Source of the DNA: Oscillospiraceae bacterium
GTDB lineage: Bacteria > Bacillota > Clostridia > Oscillospirales > Oscillospiraceae
Reading direction: 5' to 3'
DNA: 64,000 bases
Assembly (NCBI GenBank): GCA_015068125.1
Contig: SVLD01000004.1
Span: 1 to 64,000 of the forward strand
Position numbers and translations under genes: made by a program. Positions 16,107 to 24,906 of this stretch are shown here, one piece after another (the first letter of the stretch is position 1; each line of letters begins with the position of its first letter). A model generated the notes under the pieces. That model saw only the letters and a program-made list of their open reading frames with translations, had not been told where the DNA came from and did not search any database.

Positions 16107-17831
16107 ATGATAAAAGCAATGAAAAAGATCTTTGCCCTTTCCCTTGTGGCGCTTCTTATGCTGTCCTGCTTTGCGGGCTGTGTCAGCGTTGATGAGAAAC
16201 CAGCGGTGACTATGGCAACGAAGAATGCCGACGGACTTTATACCACAGATCCGGTTACGCTAAACATCATTGTCGCCCGTCATCCGGAGGCGACTACCTC
16301 GGCAGATCAGATTTGGATCTTCAAGTATATGGAATACTGGTTTGCCCAGCAGGGCTATAATGTAACCATCAATGTACAGGACTCCAACGACAGAACCCAG
16401 ATCAATCTGATGATGAATTCTGATTCCTTGCCCGACATCGTTTGGGGTTATTCCCTGAGCGCTACCGACACCGTTCATTATGGCGCGGAAGAAGGTCTGA
16501 TCCTGGATTGGACACCTTACCTGAATGAGGAGCTGATGCCCAATCTGTGCGCGCAGTATGCGGCAAATCCCTCCATGAAGGCCGCCCAGACTGCTCCGGA
16601 CGGCGGCATCTACGGCCTGCCTTACATCACACCTTATCCCTATTCCACCATCCCCGGTATGGTAAACCGTGTGTTCGTCCGTCAGAGCTGGCTGGATGAA
16701 TTTGGCTTGTCTGTTCCCAAGACCCAGGACGAGTTTATTAATATGCTCCGGGCCTTCAAAAACAAGAAGCTGGAAGGCGGCAAAAAGGTGATCCCGCTGG
16801 TCAGCGACGCGAACTTCCTGGAGAAGTATCTGTGGACCTGCTTGGGCTACTACGGCAGCGACGGCACTAAGTACGGCACTGGCTTCATGATCAAGGATGA
16901 AAAGGTACAGCTGCCTTGCTACACCGAGGATTATCGGGAGTTTGTAACGATCATGCACACCCTGTACAGCGAAGGCCTGATCGCCAGCGATTACTTCTCT
17001 ATGAGTAGCGCCACGGCAACTGCTAAGATCAATGAAGGCGTCTGCGGCGCCCACGCATGGTGGACCCTGCAGTATGTTGACGACGAGTACGCTGATCAGG
17101 TTCTGTTGGGACCCATCCCCATGGGTGGCAACGACGATGTGTATGTCAGCCGTCTGAGCGATTTTACTCCCAGCACCGTTTGGGTGTCCTCCAAGACAAA
17201 GTACCCCGAAGTTGTGGCTTTGATGCTGGACTTTCTGTACAGCGAGGAAGGTTCCATGCTGTATATGTACGGTCCCAAGGAGGGCGAGGATCCGCTGGGC
17301 CTGGTGGACGGTTGGTACTATCGCGAAGACAAGACCATTACCACCAAGCTGGTTGAGGAAGGCACTTACAGTCTGATGGAGCTGTACGCCCGCGACTACA
17401 TCCGTCCCCACGATTGCGCAGGCTTCCGGGTTGATCCCGTCACCAACGGCACCGGCGAAATCATTACCTATAAGGATGCGGTAACCGGTTTGGATTATAA
17501 CGTGATCCACGACCGCACCATGACTCGCTCCAGCAACGATGAATGGTGGCGGCTGGAGACCATCGAGAAGTGGACATCCTATGCTACCTCCATCCGCCTG
17601 CCGATGGCCTACCTGGATTCCGATACTCTGGCTGTTATTGGCGACAAGGCTACCGCAGTCAATCAGTGGGTCACCCAGGAAACCGCGAAGTTCATCTCCG
17701 GAAAGCGGCCGCTGTCCGACATTGATAAGTTCTTCGACGAGCTGAAGGGTTTTGGCGTTGAGGAGTATATTGCCACTTATCAAGCTGCCTACGCAGGCTT
17801 TATGGCACAGACCTACGGCACTAACGGCTAA
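16107..17831 (+). CDS. ABC transporter solute-binding lipoprotein (LplA type)
   Basis: This 574-residue protein has a lipoprotein signal (MKKIFALSLVALLMLSCFAGC with the lipid-modified Cys near residue 25 at FAGC) and the bulky two-lobed build of the LplA/YtcQ group of CUT1 binding proteins, which carry oligosaccharides in Gram-positive polysaccharide-use clusters. It is a clear paralogue of the protein at 29015: both share FKYMEYWFAQ, SLPD, EYWF and KYLWTCLG segments in the same order. ATG 16107 is chosen for AGGAGG at 16093-16098; the frame is open upstream to 16062. No permease adjoins it, so it probably shares the pair at 27020-28947. Confidence 0.88.
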   Translation: MIKAMKKIFALSLVALLMLSCFAGCVSVDEKPAVTMATKNADGLYTTDPVTLNIIVARHPEATTSADQIWIFKYMEYWFAQQGYNVTINVQDSNDRTQINLMMNSDSLPDIVWGYSLSATDTVHYGAEEGLILDWTPYLNEELMPNLCAQYAANPSMKAAQTAPDGGIYGLPYITPYPYSTIPGMVNRVFVRQSWLDEFGLSVPKTQDEFINMLRAFKNKKLEGGKKVIPLVSDANFLEKYLWTCLGYYGSDGTKYGTGFMIKDEKVQLPCYTEDYREFVTIMHTLYSEGLIASDYFSMSSATATAKINEGVCGAHAWWTLQYVDDEYADQVLLGPIPMGGNDDVYVSRLSDFTPSTVWVSSKTKYPEVVALMLDFLYSEEGSMLYMYGPKEGEDPLGLVDGWYYREDKTITTKLVEEGTYSLMELYARDYIRPHDCAGFRVDPVTNGTGEIITYKDAVTGLDYNVIHDRTMTRSSNDEWWRLETIEKWTSYATSIRLPMAYLDSDTLAVIGDKATAVNQWVTQETAKFISGKRPLSDIDKFFDELKGFGVEEYIATYQAAYAGFMAQTYGTNG

Positions 17832-17840
17832 ATAAGACAC

Positions 17841-17872
17841 AAAGGAGGTATACAGCACTGTATACCTCCTTT
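17841..17872 (+). terminator. inverted repeat with buried Shine-Dalgarno sequence
   Basis: AAAGGAGGTATACA (17841-17854) pairs with TGTATACCTCCTTT (17859-17872). It closes the binding-protein gene and is followed 23 bases later by the amidohydrolase. A near-copy follows the paralogous binding-protein gene at 30822-30855. Confidence 0.7.
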
Positions 17873-17894
17873 CACACCAAATGAGGATAAATCT

Positions 17895-18806
17895 ATGATT
17901 ATTGACGCGCATGCCCATATTTATGAAATCCTGGCAGGCTACGGCGCCCGAGGTGAGTACCGCCCTCTGGGCAAGGGCAGAGGTATCTGGGCCACCGGAG
18001 AAATTGAGCAGTTTTTCCCGGAGGAGTACGGCGACCTGGGCTTTCATGCCGAAACCCTGCTGAAGCTCATGGAAGAAAACAGCGTGGATCACGCCGTGCT
18101 GCTCCAGGGCGGCAACTACGGCTTCCACAATGACTATGCCGCAGAATCCGCCCGGAAATATCCAGACAAATTTACCGCGGTGGGAACGCTGGATCCTTAC
18201 GGATGCAAGGCAGAGAAGATCCTGGATCGGTTTATTCGGGAATACGGCTTTAAGGCACTGAAATTTGAGATGTCCCAGTCCTGGGGTCTCAGCGGCTACC
18301 ATCCGGGCTTCCGGCTGACAGATCCCTGCTTCGCTCCCATCCTGGAGCGGGCGCAGCAGGAGGGAATGACCATCACCATCGACATGGGCCCCATGAGCAA
18401 CTCCAGCTTTGATACGGATCAGCTTATGACCATCCGGGATCAGTACCCCAATGTGATGTTTGTCATGACCCACTGCTTCTTCCCCTGCAAGGACGGCAAA
18501 AACGATTACCGGCTGGAGAAGATGAAGGAGTTGGCGGCGGATAACTTTGTATTTGACATCGCCAATCTACCCCTGTTTGTGTACCCCGAGCCCTGTCCCT
18601 TCCCCAGCCAGCAGGAATTTGTCCGGAGGGCCAAGGATCTTGTGGGTGCCCACCGGCTGCTCTGGGGCACAGACCTGCCCTGCACATTCCTGAAATTTAC
18701 TTACAAGGAAATGATCGAGTTTGTCACCCGGGGGAATGTATTCACCGACGACGAGATCGATCTCATCATGGCGGAAAATGCCAAGGTGGCATACCACATT
18801 AAATAA
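17895..18806 (+). CDS. amidohydrolase-related TIM-barrel hydrolase
   Basis: This 303-residue protein fits the amidohydrolase-2 (PF04909) family: HxH metal motif IDAHAHIY at residues 3-10, a central GFKALKFEMS strand, MTHCF near 192 and the catalytic-Asp motif LLWGTDLP near 255. Family members include sugar lactonases (for example fuconolactonase), decarboxylases and pyrone hydrolases. In a sugar-acid cluster a lactonase role is the simplest guess. It lies downstream of a terminator-like repeat, so expression may depend on read-through. Confidence 0.82.
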   Translation: MIIDAHAHIYEILAGYGARGEYRPLGKGRGIWATGEIEQFFPEEYGDLGFHAETLLKLMEENSVDHAVLLQGGNYGFHNDYAAESARKYPDKFTAVGTLDPYGCKAEKILDRFIREYGFKALKFEMSQSWGLSGYHPGFRLTDPCFAPILERAQQEGMTITIDMGPMSNSSFDTDQLMTIRDQYPNVMFVMTHCFFPCKDGKNDYRLEKMKELAADNFVFDIANLPLFVYPEPCPFPSQQEFVRRAKDLVGAHRLLWGTDLPCTFLKFTYKEMIEFVTRGNVFTDDEIDLIMAENAKVAYHIK

Positions 18807-18812
18807 AACGAA

Positions 18813-18840
18813 ACCGGCATCCGAAAGGATGCCGGTCTTG
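18813..18840. terminator. bidirectional terminator with GAAA tetraloop
   Basis: ACCGGCATCC (18813-18822) pairs with GGATGCCGGT (18827-18836) around GAAA, between the convergent genes ending at 18806 and 18852. Confidence 0.85.
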
Positions 18841-18851
18841 CTTTACATTCT

Positions 18852-20705
18852 TTAGCGCAGAACATCCCAGTTATCCAGCTCCTGCTGGACAACATGACGG
18901 AAAGTGCCCTGCCAAACAGTACACCACTCGCAGGGGGTATACATCACGTTGTCGGTGCGGCACCAGCGGGTGTGGCGGAAGGACTCGTCCTGAGAACCGG
19001 CGGGGCGGACACGGCCGCGAACCACCAGAGTGCCGTCGGAGATCATCTGAATACCGTTGTACCAGATGGCCCGGGCTCTCTGACGCCAGATGTCGTTACC
19101 GGTGAGCTCAGCCAGCTTCAGATACTCGGGGATGTAGTAGATGCCGTAGTGATCCAGAGCGTTGTGAGCTGCGGAAACGGAGGTGGAGCCGTAGGTGTCC
19201 ACATTGTGCTGTCCCAGCAGGGAATCGGCAGGGAAGTCCATGGAGTAGTGCCACTGCCAGGTTGCCAGGTAGTAGCCCAGCTCCACGGCTGCATCCAGAT
19301 ATTTCTGCTCCTTGGTGACTTCGTATGCCCGCATGGTAGCCCGGATCAGGGGAGCGCCGGATTCCTTGTCGATGCAATTGGAGTCCAGAGCGCCGGCTGT
19401 GGTGCAGCCGCCCTTGGCGAACTCGCCCAGGTAGAATTCCAGACCCTTGATGGCGGCGTCCAGGTATTTCTTGTCACCACTGCGTTCATAAGCGTCGAAC
19501 AGGGGAGGAATCACGAAGGAAGCCACGGATCCGTGGGGGGAGTCGATGGAGCCGTCCAGGAAGTAAGTTTTGGCAAACTCGCCGCTTTCCTGCTGAGCTC
19601 TCACGAAGGCGTCGCAGAGGCCAAAGGCTCGCTTTTCATAGTTGGGGCGGTCGATGCCGGCCTGCTTGCAGAGCTTGGCAGCCCGGAAGAAGTAGGTAGC
19701 GCCGGTGCCCAGGTTGCAGGTGTCCAGATTGGTTGGGATGGTGCCGTTCATGACGGAATCCAGGTGATCCGGAGGGCACAGCAGCTTGGTGTACATCAGG
19801 CCGTTGGGCAGGAAGCCGTACTTGTCCCAGCTGTCCAGAACGGTGATGGCCTTGTGCTTGGCATCCTCGTCGCCGGTTTCCAGGTATAGATCCAGCATAG
19901 CGCAGGCCTGGGCGGCGTTCTGACCGCACCAGCCAATCTCAAAGGCAATGGGGTACTTTTTCCATCCGTTCATTTCCTCATCCCAGTTCACGCCGTTGAG
20001 GAAACCGGTGAGGCCGTTGGCTCTCTGATGCCACATGGAGCGGATGTACAGCAGATCCAGCTGCTTGACACGCTCGGGGGTGTAGCACATTTCCACTTCC
20101 CGGTAGTTGAGCTTCCAGGCAAAGTCCAGCAGATCATTCATCTTCTCTCTGGGCTTGCCGGCGTGGGCAAGCATAACGATACCGGTGAAGCTGTCGGTGG
20201 GTTCCATGGTGCCTACATAGGGGTCTTTCCACAGACGCTTGAACAGAACCTTGGGGCCTTCCACTTCAGGCCAGATCAGCTCCTGGACGATCTTGTCGCC
20301 CTCGGGGTACACGGAGCAGCTCATGCCGCCCTTTTCTTCGCCGAAGAGAGCAACGGCGTACTTGTCGGACTCAGTGTAAGTACAAGCAGGAATGGCCACC
20401 CTGTGCCAGGCGTAAGTCCAGGGCTGGTCTTTGTCACCGTAGCCGTAGTACTGAGCGCCGCTGCCCCAGCCATTGCCGTTGTAGTTGACGCTGGGCACCT
20501 GGAAGTACCGGGGCAGATAGTTGGCCTTCAGGGTCAGCTTCATCTGGGTAACGGGGGTGGCAGTTTTCCGATGCCAGTAGAAAGCGTGGTCGTCAATGGG
20601 CTCGAAGCTGTCGGTGCAGCCGGCGGGCACTTCAATGGTCAGCACGCTTTCGCCATCCAGCAGAACATGACAGATGGAATCGGTTTGTTTAAACTGAATG
20701 CTCAT
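18852..20705 (-). CDS. 617-residue protein of unrecognised family (paralogue A)
   Basis: I do not recognise the family with confidence. The N-terminal 200 residues look beta-rich (WHRKTATPVTQMKLTLK, QVPSVNYNGNGWGSGAQYY), the rest alpha-helical with repeated tryptophan- and tyrosine-rich turns (SAAHNALDHYGIYYIPEY, YLATWQWHYSMDFPADSL), which recalls six-hairpin (alpha/alpha)6 glycosidases and epimerases. Acidic candidates for catalysis include the TDSFTG and GALDSNCIDKESGAP segments. There is no signal peptide, so it is cytoplasmic. It is the downstream member of a tandem pair of equal length, 31 bases after paralogue B, in a glycan-use region. Likely a carbohydrate-active enzyme; activity unknown. 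Confidence 0.6.
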   Translation of the reverse strand: MSIQFKQTDSICHVLLDGESVLTIEVPAGCTDSFEPIDDHAFYWHRKTATPVTQMKLTLKANYLPRYFQVPSVNYNGNGWGSGAQYYGYGDKDQPWTYAWHRVAIPACTYTESDKYAVALFGEEKGGMSCSVYPEGDKIVQELIWPEVEGPKVLFKRLWKDPYVGTMEPTDSFTGIVMLAHAGKPREKMNDLLDFAWKLNYREVEMCYTPERVKQLDLLYIRSMWHQRANGLTGFLNGVNWDEEMNGWKKYPIAFEIGWCGQNAAQACAMLDLYLETGDEDAKHKAITVLDSWDKYGFLPNGLMYTKLLCPPDHLDSVMNGTIPTNLDTCNLGTGATYFFRAAKLCKQAGIDRPNYEKRAFGLCDAFVRAQQESGEFAKTYFLDGSIDSPHGSVASFVIPPLFDAYERSGDKKYLDAAIKGLEFYLGEFAKGGCTTAGALDSNCIDKESGAPLIRATMRAYEVTKEQKYLDAAVELGYYLATWQWHYSMDFPADSLLGQHNVDTYGSTSVSAAHNALDHYGIYYIPEYLKLAELTGNDIWRQRARAIWYNGIQMISDGTLVVRGRVRPAGSQDESFRHTRWCRTDNVMYTPCEWCTVWQGTFRHVVQQELDNWDVLR

Positions 20706-20736
20706 TATGTATTCCTCCTAAGAGTTTTATATGATA

Positions 20737-22590
20737 TTAACGCAGGCTATCCCAATTATCCAGCATATTCAGGGTCTGATGCCGGAACGCACCCTGCCAA
20801 ACAGTGCACCACTCACTGGGAATGAAGATCCGGCGGTCAATCCGACCCCACCGGGTGTGGCGGAAGGACTCGTCCTGGGAGCCTGCGGGGCGAACCCGGC
20901 CGCGGATCATCAGAGTGCCGTCGGAAAGCAGCTGCTGGCCGTTGTACCAAAGGGCTCGGGCCCGCTGATACCACATATCGTTGCCGGTGTATTTCGCCAG
21001 CTTCAGATACTCGGGCACCCAGTAGACGCCGTAGTGATCCAGCGCGTTGTGGGCGGCGGATACGGCGGTGGAGCCATAGGTGTCTACGTTCAGCTTTTTC
21101 AGCAGCGAATCCGCCGGGAATTGGGTACTGTAATGCCACTGCCAGGTGGCGAGATAATAGCCGATATCCACCGCAGCGTCCAAATATTTGGAGTCCTTGG
21201 TGATTTCGTAAGCAAAAAGGGCGGAGCGCAGAATGGGTGCGCCGGATTCCTTGTCGATGCAGTTGGAGTCCAGAGCGCCGGCGGTGGTGCAGCCGCCCTT
21301 GTTAAATTCGTTTAAGTAGAAATCCAGTCCCCGGAGGGCAGAATCCAGATATTTGCGGTTTCCGCTGGCGTTGTAGGCTGCAAACAGGCCGATGAGGATG
21401 AATGCGCCCACGCTTCCGTGGGGGGAATCGATGGAGCCGTCCATGAAATATGCCTTGGCAAATTCGCCGCTTTCCTGCTGGGCGCTGACAAAGAAGTCAC
21501 ATAATCCGTACGTGCGCTTTTCGTAGCTGGGGCGGTCAATGCCGGCTTTTTTGCACAGTTCATAAGCCGTCAGAAAATAGGCGGCGGAGGTGCCCAGCTG
21601 ACAGCTGTCGAAGGCCATGCGGATATCGCCGTTGAGGATGGAGTCCAGTTCGTTGGGCTTGGCTTCCAGATAGGTCAGCATCAGGCCATTGTCCACGAAG
21701 GCGTACTGATCCCAGCTGTCCAGCACGGCAAGCGCCTTGTCCCGGGCATCCTCGTCACCGTTTTCCAGATATTCCTCCAGCAGATAGCAGGAAACGGCAA
21801 TATTCTGTCCTGTCCAGCCGGCCTCAAATTTATCCGTCATGGGCTTGTAGCAGCACTGCTCTTCGTTCCAGTTAATTCCGGTGCGGATGCCGCACAGACC
21901 GTTGTATTTGCGCCACCACACAGAGCGCATGAACAGAAGATCGAGCTCTTTGATCTTCTCGGGGGTGTAAGCCATTTTGACTTCCCGGAAGTTCAGCTTC
22001 CAGGCAAGATCCAGCAGATCGTGAACTTTTTCTCTGGGCTTGCCAGCATGTGTGAGCATTACTATGCCGGTAAAGCTGTCGGTGGGATCCATAGTCCCTT
22101 GATAAGCCTCTGCCCAGCAGCGCTTATAGAGCACTTTGGGGCCTTCCACTTCGGGCCAGATCAGTTCCTGGACGATCTTGTCGCCCTCGGGGTAAACAGA
22201 ACAGCTCATGCCGCCAGTTTCTTCGCCGAAGAGCGCGACAGCGAACTTGTCGGATTCGGTATAGGTACAGGCAGGGATTGATACCCGATGCCAGGCGTAG
22301 GTCCAGGGCTGATCCTTGTCGCCGTAGCCATAGTACTGAGCACCGCTGCCCCAACCGTTGCCATTGTAGTTGACGCTGGGTACCTGGAAATAGCGGGGGA
22401 TGTAGTTGCCCTTCAGGGTCAGCTTCATTTGGGTAACGGGTGTGGCGGTTTTACGATGCCAGTAGAAAGCATTGTCGCCAAGGAGCTCGAAGCTGTCGGT
22501 GCAGCCCTGAGGAGTTTCGATGGTCAGGACGCTTTCACCATCCAGAAGAACATGCCAGGCAGCTGCGATTTTCCGAAACTGAATGCACAT
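20737..22590 (-). CDS. 617-residue protein of unrecognised family (paralogue B)
   Basis: It is identical in length to paralogue A and alignable without gaps by eye, with long shared runs in the beta-rich N-terminus (VPSVNYNGNGWGSGAQYYG) and the C-terminus (RGRVRPAGSQDESFRHTRW). The middle third differs more (residues about 225-330), the expected place for a changed substrate pocket. One clear C-terminal difference is that paralogue A has YTPCEWCTVWQG where B has FIPSEWCTVWQG. It is cytoplasmic and driven by the promoter at 22632-22660. The pair probably arose by tandem duplication and then specialised. Function not assigned. Confidence 0.6.
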   Translation of the reverse strand: MCIQFRKIAAAWHVLLDGESVLTIETPQGCTDSFELLGDNAFYWHRKTATPVTQMKLTLKGNYIPRYFQVPSVNYNGNGWGSGAQYYGYGDKDQPWTYAWHRVSIPACTYTESDKFAVALFGEETGGMSCSVYPEGDKIVQELIWPEVEGPKVLYKRCWAEAYQGTMDPTDSFTGIVMLTHAGKPREKVHDLLDLAWKLNFREVKMAYTPEKIKELDLLFMRSVWWRKYNGLCGIRTGINWNEEQCCYKPMTDKFEAGWTGQNIAVSCYLLEEYLENGDEDARDKALAVLDSWDQYAFVDNGLMLTYLEAKPNELDSILNGDIRMAFDSCQLGTSAAYFLTAYELCKKAGIDRPSYEKRTYGLCDFFVSAQQESGEFAKAYFMDGSIDSPHGSVGAFILIGLFAAYNASGNRKYLDSALRGLDFYLNEFNKGGCTTAGALDSNCIDKESGAPILRSALFAYEITKDSKYLDAAVDIGYYLATWQWHYSTQFPADSLLKKLNVDTYGSTAVSAAHNALDHYGVYWVPEYLKLAKYTGNDMWYQRARALWYNGQQLLSDGTLMIRGRVRPAGSQDESFRHTRWGRIDRRIFIPSEWCTVWQGAFRHQTLNMLDNWDSLR

Positions 22591-22631
22591 AAGTGTATCC
22601 TCCGAAAAGATGTTATGTTGATACTATGTTC

Positions 22632-22660
22632 AGTATAACTTAATCTTTGCGTTTTCGCAA
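22632..22660 (-). promoter_or_regulatory. promoter with overlapping palindrome for the 617-residue pair
   Basis: On the minus strand TTGCGA (22660-22655), 17 bases, TATACT (22637-22632), 42 bases before the ATG at 22590. The -35 box lies inside a 14-base palindrome TTGCG-TTTT-CGCAA (22647-22660), a candidate operator. Confidence 0.65.
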
Positions 22661-22743
22661 GATGCTGACGAGGAAAAGCTGGGGGAGTGTGGTAAAACCG
22701 AAATAAAATGTTTGTTTTTAGCAACAAGACAGGAGCAGAGAAT

Positions 22744-22774
22744 AGCCGGGAGATGCCAGTGGCACCTCCCGGCT
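22744..22774 (-). terminator. hairpin terminator of the secreted-protein gene
   Basis: AGCCGGGAGATGCC pairs with GGCACCTCCCGGCT with one mismatch. The following T-run on the minus strand is weak (ATTCTCT). Confidence 0.6.
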
Positions 22775-22800
22775 AAACCTATGAGGAGAAATGATAGAAA

Positions 22801-23739
22801 TTAGTTTTCCTTCTTCTTGGCGACCATCATGGCCACAGCAGCGCCGGACAGAACCAGCAGAGCCACGGGCAGAGCGCTGAAGGTATCAGCGGTGGGATCG
22901 GGCTGCTCGGGGTTGCTGGGAGCGGAAGCGGTAACGCCGGTCACCAGACCCTTGTAGTAGTTGACGTTCTTGATCTTAGCATGGGTGGTGGTGTACTGAG
23001 TGTACACTGCGAAAGCCATGCTGCTGTTATCTTCAATATTGTAGGGGGCGTCGATGACCTTGGTCCAGTCGGACTCGTTAGCGCCGGTGCCCTTGGTCAG
23101 AATGTAAGCGGTGTAGGTGGCGGTGGTGCCGTCGAAGGTCAGACGCATGGTGTAGAAACCATCAGCGTCCTTGACAGGGGACAGAGCAGCATCGAAAACG
23201 CCGGCATAGGGAACATCGCCGTTCTTCAGGGTACCGCTGTTTCTTCTCATGGAGAAGTGTCTGTTTTCAGGGGTGGCAGTGAAATAGTTGCTGGTGAAGG
23301 TCATCCACTTCTTGGCGCCGCCTTCGTACATGCCGCCGACACCGACGAAGCAGTCAACGCCGCCATGCTGACTGGCGCCGCCGTCGTCATTGTCCATCCA
23401 AATCTGGTAGGTCATGGTATACTTGGTGTTGGCGTCAGCGGTCAGGCCGGCAATGGTACCGCCCCAAATGGTGCCAGCACTCTTCTTGGAGCCGTCCTCA
23501 TTGAAGACGTTGCCCTTGACTTCCAGAGTGGTGCCGTCAGCAGAGGGGGTGATGTCGAAAACAGAGGACTTTGCAGCATAGCCAGGGGTCAGGGCTTCGT
23601 CACCGTTGAAGTTTACAGTGTACAGCAGGTCGCCGTCCTTAGCGGAGGCGTAGTCTTTGACGGGGGAGGCGGCCATGGCAGGAACAGCCAGAGAGAACAG
23701 AACTGCCAAAGCCATGAGAGCAATAATTAGCTTTTTCAT
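22801..23739 (-). CDS. secreted, C-terminally anchored protein
   Basis: This 312-residue protein has a signal peptide (MKKLIIALMALAVLFSLAVP, cleavage near AMA-AS) and a C-terminal tail made of a Thr/Pro-rich hinge, TADTFSALPVALLVLSG, a hydrophobic helix and the basic end AKKKEN. That is the layout of a sortase signal, but the usual LPxTG or NPxTG is absent. The body (about 30-270) is beta-rich with repeated aromatic strands and may be a lectin-like (concanavalin/LamG-type) domain binding polysaccharide; this is a guess. ATG 23739 is preferred to an in-frame ATG at 23751, which abuts the AAAGG. The same tail occurs on the protein at 24907. Confidence 0.72.
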   Translation of the reverse strand: MKKLIIALMALAVLFSLAVPAMAASPVKDYASAKDGDLLYTVNFNGDEALTPGYAAKSSVFDITPSADGTTLEVKGNVFNEDGSKKSAGTIWGGTIAGLTADANTKYTMTYQIWMDNDDGGASQHGGVDCFVGVGGMYEGGAKKWMTFTSNYFTATPENRHFSMRRNSGTLKNGDVPYAGVFDAALSPVKDADGFYTMRLTFDGTTATYTAYILTKGTGANESDWTKVIDAPYNIEDNSSMAFAVYTQYTTTHAKIKNVNYYKGLVTGVTASAPSNPEQPDPTADTFSALPVALLVLSGAAVAMMVAKKKEN

Positions 23740-23800
23740 AGTGGTGTGCATCCTTTCTTGTTTTGAATAATGATGGGTTGTCGCCGGTCGGTTGTGGGTA

Positions 23801-23829
23801 ATTTAAATAGCGCCACACCTTGGATTCAA
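23801..23829 (-). promoter_or_regulatory. probable promoter of the 22801-23739 gene
   Basis: Minus strand TTGAAT (23829-23824), 17 bases, TTAAAT (23806-23801). Confidence 0.5.
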
Positions 23830-23862
23830 CCACATCTTGACTATATTATATAATCAACCCTC

Positions 23863-23891
23863 TTGCATTTACAGGAAAGGCGTGGTAATAT
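23863..23891 (+). promoter_or_regulatory. probable promoter of the second AraC gene
   Basis: TTGCAT (23863-23868), 17 bases, TAATAT (23886-23891); an overlapping TATAAT at 23889-23894 would give a 20-base spacer. Confidence 0.5.
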
Positions 23892-23926
23892 AATGGACAA
23901 AAATGGCTTTTCAAAAGGAGGATGTT

Positions 23927-24694
23927 ATGTTTTTTCAACAGCAGCCGCATCAAAACAATTATCTTAGGATACAGGAAGCCGGTACTTGGAGCATACAAAC
24001 CCATATTCATACGTTTTATGAGTTGCTTTGGTGCGAGATTGGCCAACTGCAAATTGTGATTGCGGATGAAACACATACTTTGCATCCCGGGGAAGCGGTG
24101 CTGCTGTTTCCTTATCAACCCCACCGGTATCCTGAGGAGCAGGTCGGTCGCGGGTGGTGCTGCACCTTTGCCGGAGATTTGGTGGGCAGTTTTTCTGAGC
24201 AGTATGCCAGCTATGTGCCGAAAAACAACAAGTTTCGGTTTTCTACCCGGGGTCTGCGCCTGAGGAACGATAGCGATGTATTTGCGGTGAAGAGCTTTTT
24301 GTACAACATGTGCAGCCAGGCGGCAGCTCAGCTGGAGTTTGAATATGCGTCCGTGGAGAGCCGTAAGCTGCTGGAGAAAATATTCCTGCTGACGGAGGAG
24401 CATTTCAAAGACCCGGAATTTACTCTGCAGACTCTGGCGGAAATGCTGACCTATGACTATGGCTACATATCCAAATACTTTCAGCAGAAAACCGGCATGA
24501 AGTACAACTACTATCTGAATCTGCGGCGGATCACCCAGGCCGGCCGGATGCTGCGGAAGCAAGAGGTGGAGAGCGTGGCGGATGCGGCCTATGCCTGCGG
24601 TTACAGCAGTATTCGCAGCTTTAACCGGAATTTCAAAATCATTTGCGGCAAAACGCCCCAGGAATACCTCCGGGATAATGTGCAGAGCAAATAA
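23927..24694 (+). CDS. AraC family transcriptional regulator (second)
   Basis: This 255-residue protein has an N-terminal cupin domain (HIHTFYELLWCEIGQ, HPGEAVLLFPYQPHRYP) and a C-terminal AraC helix-turn-helix pair (about 155-255; FTLQTLAEMLTYDYGYISKY, then VADAAYACGYSSIRSFNRNF and GKTPQEYLRD). The N-terminal HTHTFYEL-like strand is the common sugar-binding cupin form. ATG 23927 is chosen because AAGGAGG lies 5 bases upstream; an ATG at 23903 lacks a site. It is divergent from the secreted-protein gene and close to the other anchored protein and transporter genes, its probable targets. Confidence 0.87.
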   Translation: MFFQQQPHQNNYLRIQEAGTWSIQTHIHTFYELLWCEIGQLQIVIADETHTLHPGEAVLLFPYQPHRYPEEQVGRGWCCTFAGDLVGSFSEQYASYVPKNNKFRFSTRGLRLRNDSDVFAVKSFLYNMCSQAAAQLEFEYASVESRKLLEKIFLLTEEHFKDPEFTLQTLAEMLTYDYGYISKYFQQKTGMKYNYYLNLRRITQAGRMLRKQEVESVADAAYACGYSSIRSFNRNFKIICGKTPQEYLRDNVQSK

Positions 24695-24696
24695 GG

Positions 24697-24724
24697 AAAG
24701 AGCGTGCGCAAAGCACGCTCTTTT
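24697..24724 (+). terminator. intrinsic terminator after the second AraC gene
   Basis: AAAGAGCGTGC (24697-24707) pairs with GCACGCTCTTT (24713-24723), ending in TTTT. The stem resembles the alpha-operon terminator. Confidence 0.88.
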
Positions 24725-24738
24725 GTTGTCAGAACAAT

Positions 24739-24837
24739 GTCATTCTGAGCGAAGCGGCCGTAGGCTGCGAAGTCGAAGAATCCGTCCCGTCCGGGGGTGC
24801 GGATCACTCTGCTCTCTGGCCCTCGGTCGGGATGACA
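24739..24837. repeat. dispersed REP-like repeat with inverted ends
   Basis: This 99-base non-coding block starts TGTCATTCTGAGCGAAG and ends CGGGATGACA, so its ends are inverted (TGTCAT/ATGACA). It contains GTCGAAGAATC. Repeats with these ends are scattered in many gut Firmicutes genomes (recalled, not searched). It lies between two terminators, a neutral site. Confidence 0.55.
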
Positions 24838-24852
24838 AGAGAGGAGATATAG

Positions 24853-24881
24853 AAAAAGGGCGCGGTGTGAACCGCGCCCTT
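24853..24881 (-). terminator. intrinsic terminator of the 24907-26505 gene
   Basis: AAGGGCGCGGT (24856-24866) pairs with ACCGCGCCCTT (24871-24881); on the minus strand it runs into TTTTT. Confidence 0.88.
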
Positions 24882-24906
24882 AGGGTTTATTCAGGTAAAG
24901 GAGAGA

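Noticed and set aside
16260-18473. 737-codon minus-strand open frame across the binding-protein and amidohydrolase genes
   Set aside because: It runs through two well-supported plus-strand genes and a terminator, so it is a composition shadow.
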